A DNA stretch of 64,000 nucleotides from Helopsaltes ochotensis (GCA_013400155.1 VXBM01000043.1:1768325-1832324); one strand, 5' to 3'; shown: positions 32,925-46,833, counted from the stretch's first letter. Notes: a model not told the origin generated them from the letters alone. A program made the numbers and translations.

Positions 32925-35900
32925 GAGGGTACTTATAGTTTAAGATTTATCGGGCAAGATCATGCCATTCACAAGAAGATGATGGAGTACAGGGCAGTTT
33001 TTTTCAGGATTTCCTGATCCTTGAGAAGGTAAAAAAGGAAGAAATGGCGAAGTGCTTGTACTAGGAAAAACTTGGGTTTGTGTGAAGACCAACGTAAGGG
33101 TACCTTACCACCAGTAATATTAATTTACTTTCCTCTCTCTTGATGTTATGTGAGGATGAAAAATTACTAATATTCTTGTCTATCTAGAAAAATATTTAAA
33201 GGTGTTTATTTTAAAATGTTTTCGGTGCTGTTTTTATATCTTTAGCATAAAGAGAGAATAATTACTATAATTGTTAGCTAGTTGTAACACAATTAATACA
33301 AAATTCTTCATATCTTACCAGTTGCCTATTTTTTAAATTTTGAAATTGAAGATTATTTTCTGAGTTGAACTCAAATAAATGCAGCATATGTGCATTGTCT
33401 TACTAATTAGTATGTTTATGTAAAAGTGGATGTACCATATTCATCTTGATTTAAGATAAGAAGATCCCAGATGAGCTTCCTTGCTGTTTCTGCGCTTAAA
33501 CAATGCAGAGAAAATGTCCTGGGATCTAATTTTCCCTCCTTGCTGAATTGTGGTCATGACAACCATCTGTACAAGGATAAGCTTCACAGTATTGTCTTGT
33601 TCAAGGGTATCATTTTGATGTTATGTTGTGTTATACAATAAGGTAGTGGCAAATAATACTGTGCAGCAGTTGGTGCTCTCAGTGACATACACTGCTGACT
33701 TACACTTTCAGTTTTTTGTATTTTGGTTTGCTTGTTTAATATTTGTGTGGACATTGGGGCAACAAAAGTATAAAAAACAACACTAACTTGCAGAAAATAC
33801 ATTAAGGTTGCAGAGAAGGGCTAAGGGAAATTCCATTGTTCTGACTCTTCAAATTTATCTATCTCTACTGGGTTCCAGGGAATTTACATGTTGAATGTGA
33901 AATTTAGTTTTTCTCTGCTGTGCCAGCAAGGGAAGGTAATTTTAAAAATCAAACACTTTGCTTTTGCATGTCTTTATGGCAAGAGATTGCCCAACAGTAT
34001 ATGGACAAATATAAACAGAGGTACAGTGCTAGTACAAGTGCTAGGTTGTTATTATTTAGCTTCTTTCTGAAACACAGCTGTTTATAAGATCATGTGGAAT
34101 AAAGCTGAACATACCTATTGTTAAGCAGAACACAACAGATAATAAAAGTCTTTTTTTCTCCAAAACTTCTAGACAAGAAAGCCCCTAGTGACATTGCAGG
34201 TTAAGTAATTCAATTGGCTTTGGTCACTCTGTGCCTCAAAGTACAGACATAATATATGTGGAATTGAAAACACACAAGGAAAAATTGCTTAGGCTGTATT
34301 TTGAAACACTTCTGAGATATTAGCAGAAGACAAAAAAGAAAGTCAAAAAAGTTCCTTCTAAAGGCATGACATAGTCTTATCCAATATGAACAGAAGAAAT
34401 AACTGATTATTTTACTTACTACTAGCACTGAATACAAAACTGAGATTCTAACTTGCTCCAAATCAGAGTAATCATGCATGTTTCATAGTATAGTAACAGG
34501 AATGCTAGAAAAAGTTGTTTAAACATTCTAAATTGCTAAACCCAGCAATTTTTACTATTGCTGTTGATTTTTTTTTGCCCCACATATGTCAGTCATTAAC
34601 AAAAATCCTCCTCCTGCATATATAGGTTTGCCCGTTTCAGCATTTTAAATTGAAAATTATTTGTACAGGAGCATTTGCACATTTCCAGTAAGATTTCCAA
34701 CCCTGTAATAATTTGGTGAGACTGTGCAGAGGAATAATCAATGTTACACTTTCTGTGTATATTTCTTGTCCTGGAATACAAGTTACTGAATTTAAGTCAC
34801 CTATGTCTGTGTACCCCTCAGCCATTTGATTTACCTGATCTAGCTGATGGGTAGGAGTCACACACCATCTGCTCTGGAAAGGGGCTTCCTGTCAGGAAAT
34901 TCAGTGGCTTGCTAAAGTGATCAAAAAGGATGTTATACTATGAGTTACTAAATCAGGTTGGTGGGGGATGAGGTGTCTATGTGGTAGGCAGAGAGCTTGG
35001 AATCTTTCTAGCTACCAGAAATAGCTGAATTTAGAGGAAACAGTTTAGATTTTTGTTTTGGTTTGGTTTTTGTTTGGCTATGAGCTCATATTGTTTTTCT
35101 TGTATATTACAGGGGAATTACATGGAATCGAGGTTATGGTAAAAATACTCATAGTCTGCTCTTTTAAGTAATAAAGCTAAAGGTAACAAGCTTTGGGGGG
35201 GTACATTCTGGCCTCACTCATGCAATCCACGTAATAGCAAACAAATCAGTTTATCTAATCCTAATTATTCTTATATAATGTAGGGATTCCTAGTTTGGTT
35301 TTGTGCTGTCCTCACATAATGTTATTCCAGGAGCAACTCCTAGCTTTGTGTAAAGTGGTGCTTTACAGGTAGGATGGGGCCATGCAGCTCTGCAATTCTG
35401 CAATGAAGTTCTGTAAACTCCTGCTGGGAACAATATTTTAAGGACAAGGAGCGTAGAAATGGCACGTCTTCCTTGTCACAAGATTTTGTGTTGAGTTTGT
35501 GGGGGTTTTGGAGCTGGTGCTGAAACAATTTACATTCTAGGTGAGTGATTCTACTTCGACAAATTTTGATTAAGATAACTTTAAAGATACATCAGGACAA
35601 CAGGCTGGTAAGACCTTCCAAATATGACACTAAAAAATGAAGCTGTGATGTTACCAATTATTGATGTTTATTCTGTTGCTGACTAGAAAGTTTGTTTTTT
35701 AACTTAGCTGAACACTGGTTCTCACACAACCATTGTGATTTACAAACAAGAATTTGTATGTGGATATACTTCAGATTGAGTCTAATTTTTCTTCTCCTGC
35801 TGGTGAGCCTTTGCCTTCAGCACCAGCAGTACTTGACTGCTGTTCATGGTATATGAAAATCTGTGAAGAGCAAACAGGGTCCTTTGTGTTGTCCGATCTG

Positions 35901-36467
35901 TTTTTAGCAGACCATCATGGCTCCTCAATGGTGTCTAGTTAGTACACCCACGGGAGAACTATCCCCTCAAATTTGTATTTAAAACAACTCTGAACAAGAG
36001 ATTTTGATTATAAATACTACTTTATTCTGATGTAACTAGGAACTGGCCAGGCTAAACTGTACTCCAGTGCTCTGCCCAGGTTTCCCTCCCTGTGCCCCTT
36101 TCCAGGGATGGAAAATGGCTCCAGTACCTTAGTTTCAGCGGCTTATCCCAAGAGGGAAGATGGCTTTGAGAACTTGGGCAGTTTGAGCAGGAGACAGATT
36201 GGAATCCTAAATTCACCATCCAGTCTTGTCAGTTCAGCCATTCCTGAGAGTGATACCAGTTGGTGAAATCTGATCCAGGGAGCACTTGCACTCCAGTGTT
36301 GCACAGGGCTGAGCTGCACACGGCAAAGGCCCCTACATGGTTAGGACAAGCTTTACAGTGTTTATTACCACGGTATTGGGCAATTGCCGTGCTTAACCAT
36401 GCGGACCATAGAGACCGGCCCAGTGCTGAACAACTGCAAAACACAATGATGGAAAACAAAAAGGTAT

Positions 36468-36641
36468 TTCCGGAATCAGAGAATTGTTAGTGTTGAAAGG
36501 GACCTCAGGAGATCATCTAGTCCAATCCCCCTGCCAAGGCAGGGTCACCTAGAACAGATAACACAGAAATGCGTCCAGGTGCGTTTTGAATTCATCTAGA
36601 GGGAGACTCCATGACCTCCATGTTCAGCCTGTTCCATTAGC
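36468..36641 (-). mobile_element. CR1 LINE 3' fragment, reverse orientation
   Basis: It opens with AATCAGAGAATTGTTAGTG, followed by AAAGGGACCTCAGGAGATCA and TCTAGTCCAATCCCCCTGCC, then the GACTCCATGACCTCCATG and CAGCCTGTTCCA blocks. This is the CR1 3' end read from the complementary strand, located just upstream of the MTF2 CpG island. Confidence 0.9.
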
Positions 36642-36689
36642 TTAGCTAATATAGCTGCTGCTAAAAACTGGAACTGAGGTTCAGCTCAT

Positions 36690-37790
36690 CTCCTAAAATG
36701 GCAGCATTCCGAAGTCAGTGCAGGGGAGCACATTCTCCAGTCCGCTGCCCACGGGCCGGCCGCGGCAGCATCCGGTACCTGGGTCGGGCCGGGCCTCGCC
36801 AACCACCCGGGCAAGAAGGTGGACCCAGGGTCATTCCACATGGCAGGGCCGACCCCGCCAAGTCGTGGAGCTTGGCCCCGAGGGCGGGCGAGGTCCCGCG
36901 GAGCGGCGAAGCCCGAGCGCTGCCGCATCCCCTCAGGTGCGGCGGGAACAATGAGCGGCACGGCCGAAACGAGCCCCGGCGGCGCGCACAGATCCGGGCC
37001 GGGCGCGCACGCCTAAAGTAGTCCCTCTTTGTTCGGCAGCGNNNNNNNNNNNNNNNNNNNNNNNNNNNNNNNNNNNNNNNNNNNNNNNNNNNNNNNNNNN
37101 NNNNNNNNNNNNNNNNNNNNNNNNNNNNNNNNNNNNNNNNNNNNNNNNNNNNNNNNNNNNNNNNNNNNNNNNNNNNNNNNNNNNNNNNNNNNNNNNNNNN
37201 NNNNNNNNNNNNNNNNNNNNNNNNNNNNNNNNNNNNNNNNNNNNNNNNNNNNNNNNNNNNNNNNNNNNNNNNNNNNNNNNNNNNNNNNNNNNNNNNNNNN
37301 NNNNNNNNNNNNNNNNNNNNNNNNNNNNNNNNNNNNNNNNNNNNNNNNNNNNNNNNNNNNNNNNNNNNNNNNNNNNNNNNNNNNNNNNNNNNNNNNNNNN
37401 NNNNNNNNNNNNNNNNNNNNNNNNNNNNNNNNNNNNNNNNNNNNNNNNNNNNNNNNNNNNNNNNNNNNNNNNNNNNNNNNNNNNNNNNNNNNNNNNNNNN
37501 NNNNNNNNNNNNNNNNNNNNNNNNNNNNNNNNNNNNNNNNNNNNNNNNNNNNNNNNNNNTCCCTCCGAGCGGCCGCTGGCAGGCGAATGTGAGGGGTCAG
37601 CGGTGCTCCTCGGTGACCAAAACAAAGGGAGGGAGGCAGCGGGCCGGTCCGCGGGGCCGGGGGCAGAAGCGGTGAGGTGCCATCAGCCTCGCGCCAGCTG
37701 TATTTTCATCTTCTCCTTTAAGGATATTGTCCGAGTAGGCTTCGTTTGCTCGAGTGCGAGGAGAGCAGCACAAAGAGGTAGTGGTGCTCG
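36690..37790 (+). promoter_or_regulatory. MTF2: CpG island / promoter region of MTF2, interrupted by a gap
   Basis: GC- and CpG-rich sequence on both sides of the 518-N gap marks the promoter and first exon of MTF2. YY1-like AAAATGGCAGC occurs at 36696-36706. The first coding exon, expected to contribute only ATGAG, is not visible in the flanks and probably lies inside the gap. Confidence 0.75.
37042..37559. other. Assembly gap of 518 N at the MTF2 first exon
   Basis: A run of N in very GC-rich sequence. It likely hides the MTF2 5'UTR and initiator codon. Confidence 0.99.
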
Positions 37791-37800
37791 TTGGTAACTT

Positions 37801-37904
37801 GGGTTTGGGTTTTTTTTTTTGGTTTCGTTGTTTGTTTGTTTGTTTGGGATTTTTTTTGTGTGGCTTTGTTTTCTATCTTTCCTTTTTGTTTGTTTGTTTG
37901 TTTG
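37801..37904. repeat. GTTT/T-rich simple repeat
   Basis: Two blocks of (GTTT)n separated by T-rich sequence in MTF2 intron 1, just outside the CpG island. Confidence 0.9.
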
Positions 37905-40900
37905 CAATGCCTTACCTCTTCATTTCTGTCTGGCTTGACGATTTGAATGTTACCACTTAAATGTGGTAACTGTTGCTGGCTGATAGGATATGCAGTAATG
38001 CATTTTTTCTTTTTTAATATTGAATTCTGTAGAAAGAATGGGCTGATAGCTCTTTTAGTGAAAGAGAACAATATGGTTCTGTGCTGGATGCTCTGGACAC
38101 TGATATTAGTGTTGAAATACGAGGGATTGTCGTTCATCCATGAAGGATCAGGGTGCTATTAAAGTAGAGGGCCTGCATAATTAAATGAAAGGCTCTGCCC
38201 GGAAAGCAGTGTAACATTATGGTTGTTTCTGGAATTTGTGATAGGCTCAGTTTATCATAACTTTAGAAGGTCAAAAGTGTAATGGATAATGCCATGGTTT
38301 TCTCCTGACTTAGTGTAAGGGAATGTGATCAATGACATACACTCAAACTACCAAAAGTATAGGATAGTAACAAAAAGGTTTCCCTCTTGTTTTTTTTTTC
38401 TTTTGATCCGTAGTCAGATTGGTAAAGGTTAACCTGGTAATGTTTGTCCCTTTTTTTTGAGAGCTCAAATTACATTTAATTTGAATGCATTTGAGATTAA
38501 AAGAGGGGTGAAAATACTTTGGTTTTGTATTATTAGAATACAGATTAATGAGTTCATAGCTTTTTATTTAAAGGGAAAACAAAGATTGAATGTATAAAAA
38601 GAAATACATAATATAGTGAAAATGAGAAGGATCTTTGCAAGGAACTACAAGCTGTGAAATGTGGATCTGTACTGAGAGTATAACGGAGTAATGTTTCCCA
38701 CAATTAACCCTTATTTTGTCAAATATAGGTGTGTGACTTCTCAACAACTTGCCTTTTCTGTTCTGGAAAAAATTTAAAATCAGATGTAAATGCTTCTCCT
38801 ATGACTTAATATGGCTAGTCAGCAGGGTATATATATTTTTAAATGGGTGAAAGAGACATGTATTGGTAGTTAGTATGAGGTTCTGTTTGCCCTTCCCTGC
38901 ACCAGGAGATCAGGTAAAATTTATGAGAAGAGCAGCTGTAACAAATAAGTTCCAGTTAATTTCCCAGTAGACAGAGGACTTCTGTGTTCCCTGGAGATGA
39001 ATGTGAATGTAGAAGCACTAAACGTATTTTGTGCTCCTCATGTGAGTTGTGGAGGAGGAAGCTTGGAGATGTGACTAGAAGCATGCGTGACTAGAGGCCA
39101 ATATGAATTTCTTAGTTTGAGAATTGACTGCATTTTTTGCTTGACTGGCTGCTGGCCTTGCTGCAGACTTGGTTTCACCTTCTTCACAGGCCTTCCTTGC
39201 CGGAAATGGACGGGAAGTGTGTCTTTGAGCAAAACACAACAGGAGAAGAATTATAAAACCACAGGTATTGCTGGAGAGAGAATCTCCATTGGAGGAGTGA
39301 AATCAAGATGCTTAACTTTCTTTGAGAGAAGGAGAGCTAATGATGAGAACATTCCTGATGAGTCTGGACCTACTTCATTCACTAAATATCTTCAAGGATA
39401 ATACTACTTTACTTGTTTCAGATCTATTTATTTTTTTAGTTCTGCGGAATGCTTATGGTGGTTGCTGTTCTTGCATCCTAACCTTAAAGAAGAAAACTTA
39501 TCATTATGGGGTTTTGGTCAGCTCTGAAATCCTTTTTCTTCCCTACTTCTCCCAGAGCAAGGTAGCATGTCGTCTGTTGTATCTTTCATTGCTGGAGTGT
39601 GTGCTTACACTCCCTTAGGAGGGTGTGTTGCTGCATGTACTGGATTTGGATACTGTAGGAACCCAAAAGGCAGTTGCTATATTCACAGAAGTGCTGAGGA
39701 TACAATTAAGGGGAATTTTGGTCTGAAAAGGTGTCTTGTGACCCGGTACCAATGTTTTCTCCCTATACCTTCTGCCTCTTCATGTGCAAACACATGATCG
39801 ATCCCAAACAAATGGCTCTTGCAGTACATGACTGCTCTGTCCTACTTCCCTACATACTAAATAAGTTATTCTGTAATGATCTTTTACACTCTAATACTTC
39901 CATTATTTATATCAAATAGATTTAAAACACTTCTAGTTAAGATTTCTTGAGGGAGAATGTGAGCAAAAATAAAATCACAATGGTTGTAGTATTATGAACA
40001 TAGGAGTACACTTATCCTGGTGACCACATCTTTTTAACAATATGCACCAGTCTTATGAAGGACAGTTATATTTCACAGGGTCAGAGAGCAAAACCACAGT
40101 ATTCTATCTAGATGCTGTCTAACAAGTTTTGTATCACAAACAGTCACTTCCCCTCAGTCCTCTGGCTAAGCTTCTTTCTGATATGCAACAGATTCATAGA
40201 CCTAACTGCTAATCAGATTAATAGGCTGCAGGGCCCTACTTAGTTTTTATTGCCAGTTTTTTATTTCTTAGAAGCAAAATTTATTACTTTTGTCAGGTAA
40301 TGTGATGTATATACTTTTGAAAGCATGGATCTACTTAAAAAACTCACTAATGAAAAAATATTCTGTGATAACTAGAGAGTTCCCTGGAGAGTCTAACCAG
40401 ACAGAAGAATTCAGAGAAAAAAATCATAGTGAAAATATAAGGCCTTTTGAAAGAATTAAAACCCTCACCAAAGCAAACTACCCTATTGGGATATTAATGT
40501 ATTATATGAAATCATTTTTGATCATCCTGGGTGCTATTAGGGTTGCCTGGGTAAAGCTGAAAATAAGCAAGTTACAATTCCTTATCATGCTGACAAAGAG
40601 CAGCTTATACAGTATGGTTACTCTGAAATCATTGATAGGGAAAGTTGTTCTGCCTTAAGTCATATTTTTACTTCTATCCATGGTGGATTTGTTAAGCATT
40701 GTTCGAGTGCCCTATGAATTGGATTGCTGCACTTTTGAACAAACACAGGAACTTGATTCGTGTCGGCTCCTGGGACCAGGCTGCTTTCAAGAGCACCAAG
40801 GAAACTTTGTGATGTTCCTGTAGGGCTCTTCCTCACTATTACAGGCTGTGAAGAACAGGGCTGATTGATAATGATTAGAGAATTGCATGTGTTACACCCA

Positions 40901-43900
40901 TCTTTGGAAAGGGCTGGGAGTTCAACCCAGGGAACCACAGGCTGGTTGGCTTCACTTGGTCATTAGGGAAGTCATGAAGTCTTCCTGGAAGGTATTTCTG
41001 GATGCATGGAAAGGTGATGGCTGGTAACAGTCACCAAAGATTTAAATCGTGGACTGAACAACCTGACCACCTTCTGTGTTAAAGATGGCAGGGTTTTTGA
41101 ACACAGGGAGAACCTTGTCCAACCTCAGTTTCAGCAAGGCTGAATGAAGAGACTGAACATGAACTTCATGAATTTCAACAGATAAGAAAGCAAAGTCCTG
41201 CATCTGAAGAAGGAACTCCGGGCTAAGATTGGCTGGGGGTCAGGTTTGCAGGATTGGCTGGGGATATGACAGAAGGCAGAATATGAGCCAGCACTGTGTC
41301 CTGTGAGCTAAGGCAAGTGGTATCCTGGGCTATAATAACAAGTAGAAGACTGAGTGGAACTGGTTATTTCCTTCCACACAAAACTCATTAGACGATATCT
41401 CAATAGAATGCTGTGTTTAGGTGCTCCCACTGCAAGAGACATCAAACTAGAAGAGTTTGGTGTAGGGCACCAGGACAGCTGGAGACTGGAGCACTTGCTC
41501 TCTGAGAGGGGCTTTAGGGAACCAGGTTCAGTCAGCTTCAGGGAGACATAACTGCAGCCTTCCAGCTTCTATGGGAAAATTAATGTGATGCAATTAGTGT
41601 CTTCACAGCAGTGCATGGCGGGAGGACAAGAGGTAACATGCCTGCATTGGAATAAGAGAGATTCTGATGGGGAGGGAACATCCCCCCTCCCCAGGGTGGC
41701 AGCTAAGCAATGAAATGGGCCCAGGGTGCTTGTGTGACCTGGTTTGGCCTCATGGCTCGTGCTATGCTGAGCAGGACTAGAGAATTCCTGAGAACCTTTC
41801 TACCCTGAATTATTGTATTATCCTAAACAACACTTAAAACAGAAAATAATTTTGATAATGTATTTCTTATCCCCCAGTCATTACTCTCGACTTTTCTAGG
41901 GATCCTAGATTAGACTCCCCTTGCCCTTCTTTGGTACAGTTGCTTTGGATTGTACCAGCATGCAAAATATTGAAAAGATAAGGAGCTTCAAGTGTGTTTT
42001 GTAGATGTTATATGATACAGGACATTGGAAAAGCAGTATTCATTTCAGTCTATGAAGTAGTGTAGAGGATAGACTATAATCTGGATTTGTACTTGTTCCT
42101 TTGCTTAATAGAAGTTAATGTCAATGCACTAATATAGTGACCTGTTGACACGTGATTGGAAAGTGACTGTTGCAATAATGTTGGTATTATGAAAAGCAAA
42201 GTGATTTTTTTCTTTTTTGTTACCAGTTGAATCAACCTGATCTGAAGTCTGGACCTGGGTTGAGGTGGAGGAAGTTAACTTCAGTTTGACTTGTTATCCT
42301 GTTAATTTTGACTGTCTTGCTGGCCCAGCACCATCTCTGTATTTGGGGGAGGAAAGTATGTTTGCCAAAGTGAACAGATCATGGTTGGTATGAGATCTCA
42401 TAAGTAGTGCAGAAGCTGAAAGGAAGAAATGTGGCCAGGATCCAGCATCTCTCCAGCTGTTAACATAGGTACCAAGTTATAGATCCAAGTCACAGGCAAT
42501 GGTGGAAACATGGCTTTAGCTTGGTTATGTGGAGTTGGGTAAACAAACTATGATTATTACTCTTAGACAAGATTAATTTCCCTTTTCTGCTGTCTTCTAG
42601 CTGTGAGCACTTGTTGCTTACCTGGCTTGTTTAGTCACCAGACCTCTCTGTGAGGTACTTGAATTTGTTTTTAATATCAGTCAGTGAGTCCCATATTAAG
42701 GGAAAGAAAATGGAAAAGGAAGCTAATGGAGAAGCCAGCCTGTCATTCCAGAGCTGCTGGGAAGGGAGCAAGCTGCTGTATTGGATAAGCCATGTGTGAA
42801 TCTGCCATGAGCTTTGTGTGTTCTGAGCCCTTGCTAAACCTCCATTCTCCTCATCCATGTGAATGTTAACTTGCCTGTTTTAAGGAGAGAACAGAATGCT
42901 GGTATTTTACAACTTCTTTATACATCAGTTTTCTGTAATAAAGGCTAATGAAAAGCTAGTTTTCAATTTCAGACCAAAAAAAATTGTGATTAATCAGCAG
43001 TAACATCATACTTCCAGAATCTGACGTGATTATCTCTAGTTACTATAACTTCTTTCACTATATTTTACTTTCCTGTGGGATACACATTTCCAGTTTTGAG
43101 ATAAATCCTAAACCTCTGTGGGTTATCTGGTTATCTTAGTGGAATGCTCTGTGTGTGATTTGTATCTGAATTCCCTCCTGATAAATCTTTAAAGTAGTCA
43201 TCCCTTCACTATGGTTTGTATTTACGAGGAGTAAATGAGCTATTTGTCCCACTTTGAGTTTTCTCAGTGGATTAAAATTTTCTGTTCATGTTCTTTGGGC
43301 ACTTTGTTTTTAAAACTTAGTATCTTTAATGTTTCCAAAAACTATCAGTGCTCATAGGGTAGGTATCATCTGTTACTGTTGCAGCATTTGTGAATCAGCT
43401 CTTCTGGAAAAGTTTCCTGAAATTGTGTGGATTGTCAGTGAACCTGACTAGTTCAGTCATGCAGTCTGGCAGTGCAGCCGAGGGAGTTTGTGTCCCAAGT
43501 TGCTTGTTTGCATTTATTCAGTTGTGCTTACAAACCATTCTGTGAAACAGATCAGTGAACTGAGACATACTTAGCATTGAGTAATAGAAGTAAAGCCATA
43601 GATGCCGTATGACATACAGTGTAGCTTGGTTGTGAAAGTTAAATGAGATAATGTAGATCTTTATATTGTTTGTGATATTTTTAAAAAACAGTGCATCTGA
43701 TAGATATTGTGCAATTATAAGTTCTCAGAGAGAAGTATTTAAGATGGTGGGAGATTGTTATTTCAAGGTTACTGATTTGGTTGGTAACCATAGTATTATA
43801 TGTTAGGAAGTTGCTGTGAAGCTGTCTTAAAGGAAGACTGGAAAGCAAATGGCTGGAAAATGTGAAACCTTTACCTTCTTGCTTGCCAATTTTGAAATTC

Positions 43901-46634
43901 AGTTTGCATTTTAACTTCCAAAAAATGTTTTATTTTAATGGTAGATGTGACTTTTTGGCATTCCACTACAACAGTTAGAGCTGTGACAAGACAGATGGGC
44001 AAGTTAGTAACATTTTATACATGTAGCTTTTACACTGGTCTGAGCTGCATTTCTTGTGCAGTGGTTCCAGAAGATACTTCAGAGACACCTACTTTAGGTA
44101 ACTTATGTCCTATTCATTAAAGTCAACTTGTTAAAACAGTTGACTTCCTACTTAATCGCAGTCAAAAACATTGAGGGAATGTTTCCCTGGAGAGAAACTT
44201 CCTATCCATGTGGAAAGCAACTGTTAAGTTGCTGTCAGCCTATTGTAATAACTAACCCTATTTTCAGTCTGAGATAAACCATAAACTGCCACAGCAGGAG
44301 CTGCTTCAAGAGCTGTTTAGTTGTCACTTCAGCACTGCCATCACTCACAGAGAGAGCAGTGTGGACAATGGAGAAGTGTCTGGTTTATTGGCTCACATCT
44401 TTAGTGCGTATCAAGGTTCTTCAGGGTCTGAAGCTGCTATTGTAAGTGAATGTATAGATCCATTTAAGTGTTTTGTGCCAGAAAATGATGCACACTTTTT
44501 TTTGGTTGTGGTTTTAATGGTGTTGTGAGACAAACTTCTGTACTTTTGTACTGCATTCTTTTGAATGCTTCTGAAGACTTTTTTTTTCAATATTAAGATC
44601 ACAGTTGTTTTTGAAGTGACAATCTGTACTGTTTATGATAGATGAATTTGTGTCTTTTTGTGTTTTTGGTACGAGATCTTTCACACGTTTTTTCAAGTAC
44701 TGGAAAAGAAGAGCAAACATTCTTGCCTTGTATCAGGAATAGCTACCTATTTCTAGACTAGCCTAGCTAGGCTAACCTAGCTTTTTCTAGGGTCTTAAAC
44801 TCCAGAAAAAATTTGGAAAGAAAATCTGAGAACCTCTCTGACAGTAATTCTGTCAAACTGCTTTTAAACCACATGTTAGTGCTGAGAAAGCAAAAAATAA
44901 GTGTCCTGGGCTGCCACGCTTTTGCTCTGATATTGAAAACCTATTTTGAATGCTGCATATATCCTGTCTCATTTATCAGAGGTTAGAGTCGAGCTGAGGA
45001 AAAGTAGCAGTGACTTGAATTAGCTTTTGTGTAAGAAGCAGCAGAATTGGTAAGATTCTTTTTTTGAGAAATCTGGCTGGGTGGTGGGTCTGGACATTGT
45101 TACTTGCACCATGAAGTGAGAATATGGAAAATGACAGTTTAATTTTCTGATGCAGTGATGAAGGATGAAGTGACAGGGTGTCTGTCAGCTGTGAAACACG
45201 CCAAAGGATTTTTTTGTTCCTCTGGTCTTCCCTAGTCACGCATCTGAATGCTTTTGTATTTGGGATCAAGCAGGACTTAAATTGGTGACCCAGTTGTGCA
45301 TGAGGATACCAGAGGCCCATTATAGCTGCTCTTACTGTCATGGCATTGTTAAATGTCACATTGATTATAAATATGCTTAAAGCAGCTGATTTTCTTGTGC
45401 CTAACCTTCTTGATTTAAACTTTTTAATATAATATTTTAAGCCATTACCTTTCCAGTTTTATTGTCATATTAAATATGAGTAGTAAATTCTTTAGAGAGA
45501 AGATCCTTTTTCTTTGAAGCTGTAGAGCAAGTACTCAAATGGCTGCATAGCAATTCTCAAACTATATGAGACCTGTTTAGTTTACTGCATTTGTTGGCGC
45601 TTTGAGATTAATTCTGGTGCTGATAAAGTTTTAATGTTTCTGGTGCTGATAATATATTAAGATATATTGAGTGAGGTGAAACTGCTCTTCAATTGACTGT
45701 ATCCTATTTAATTCCCCAATCCCTAATTGTGTTTGCATCCTAGTTACACATACACATAGTTTCTAGAGAAAATACATTTGGATATACAAATCGTAACTTT
45801 ATTACATAGTCTCAAATTCTGAGTATTATGAAATTCTTCCTTGTGTACTCTCTGGTCCTATTTTATAATTTTCTGTATTTCCCTGCTGTAATTGAAGTGT
45901 AGTGTTTGATAGTCTGACATAAAAGCATTTCCACACTTACATATAGATAGACTATGTATTGTGGAATATATGAGGAAAAATACTTATTGATACAAATAAA
46001 TTACAGTTTTGGGTTTCATGTATGAAGAAAGGTTGCAAGATCTGTTGCTTTTCTTTCCTTATTTTCCACTCTAACAGAGAGAAAAACTTATTTTACATTA
46101 AAAATTCAACATGTAGAAATTCCTCCTCTGCTGGAAAGCTCTACAGCTATGCGTAGTGGCATTGCATGATTTTGTGTTGGAGGTACCTCAGTATTTTACC
46201 TTGAGCCAGGATAATGCTAAGCCTATACTCTCCCAACCAAGGTAATGCAGTCAGAATTGGCTTAGGACCTTTTTAGCTTCCTTGGAATTTTAGAAAATTG
46301 GCAGTTTTGATAGGAGTTTTGCATAGGTAAAAGTTTTTGATGTGTTTTCCAGTGCTTCTGGTGATTTTATGAAGAGTCTTTGAGGTGGGAAGTTTGTGTG
46401 TCCCCATCCTCATTTAGTTGATTTCCTGGAGCACTTCTTTCATAAACTTGTCCCTTTCAGATTTTGTACACTTGTATAGTGGCAGAGGCATTGCTACTAA
46501 AGGTGTGTAAAGTCAGAAAAGAGGAGCGGGTCTTTTGTTACCTGAAGTTCTGGACTTGATCACGTTGGTATTTCCAATCCACAGTTCCTTGAAGCCAATT
46601 CTGGTTACCTCTTCTCTTGCTTGCCTTCCTGCAG
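37905..46634 (+). other. MTF2 intron 1
   Basis: About 9 kb between the CpG island and the first visible MTF2 exon. Apart from the CR1 at 40870-41670 and a CTAG-rich palindrome at 44759-44774, no feature is recognised. Confidence 0.75.
40870..41670 (+). mobile_element. Old CR1 LINE fragment with internal deletions
   Basis: Blocks in CR1 order are visible: GGGAGTTCAACCCAGGGAAC, CAGGCTGGTTGGCTTCAC, TTCAGCAAGGCTG, AGTCCTGCATCTGA, AGCCAGCACTGTGTCCTGTG, GGTATCCTGGGCTATAATAA, AGACTGGAGCACTTGCTCTC and GGAGGACAAGAGGTAACATG. They cover the reverse-transcriptase end and beyond of ORF2, but several hundred bases are missing between blocks and frames are broken. Confidence 0.8.
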
Positions 46635-46833
46635 AGACTCCACAGCGGTGGGTAATTCACTGGTCCAGAAGCGGTCTCCTTTGCGGCGCAGCCATAAGAG
46701 CTCAGCATCTCTGGCCAAGCTGTCGTTACGGGATGGACAGAAAGCCAAAAAGCCACTTTGTAAATTTGAGGAAGGTCAGGATGTCCTAGCTAGATGGTCA
46801 GATGGCTTGTTTTATCTTGGAACTATCAAAAAG
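46635..46833 (+). CDS. MTF2: MTF2 coding exon 2
   Basis: Completes Arg2 and encodes residues 3-68, including FEEGQDVLARWSDGLFYLG, the first half of the Tudor domain with Trp56 and Tyr62 of the aromatic cage. The acceptor is TTCCTGCAG and the donor GTAATC. Confidence 0.95.

Larger units (their letters stand above)
19261..36467. other. DIPK1A-MTF2 divergent intergenic region
   Basis: About 17 kb without a recognisable coding exon. It holds an A/C-rich tract, a CR1 fragment, a solo LTR (32061-32924) and at least one stretch (25300-25510) that looks like a conserved non-coding element. Short open frames here are unsupported. Confidence 0.75.

Noticed and set aside
36933..37625. Long open frames across the 518-N gap
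   Set aside because: Most of their length is undetermined sequence, so no protein is supported.
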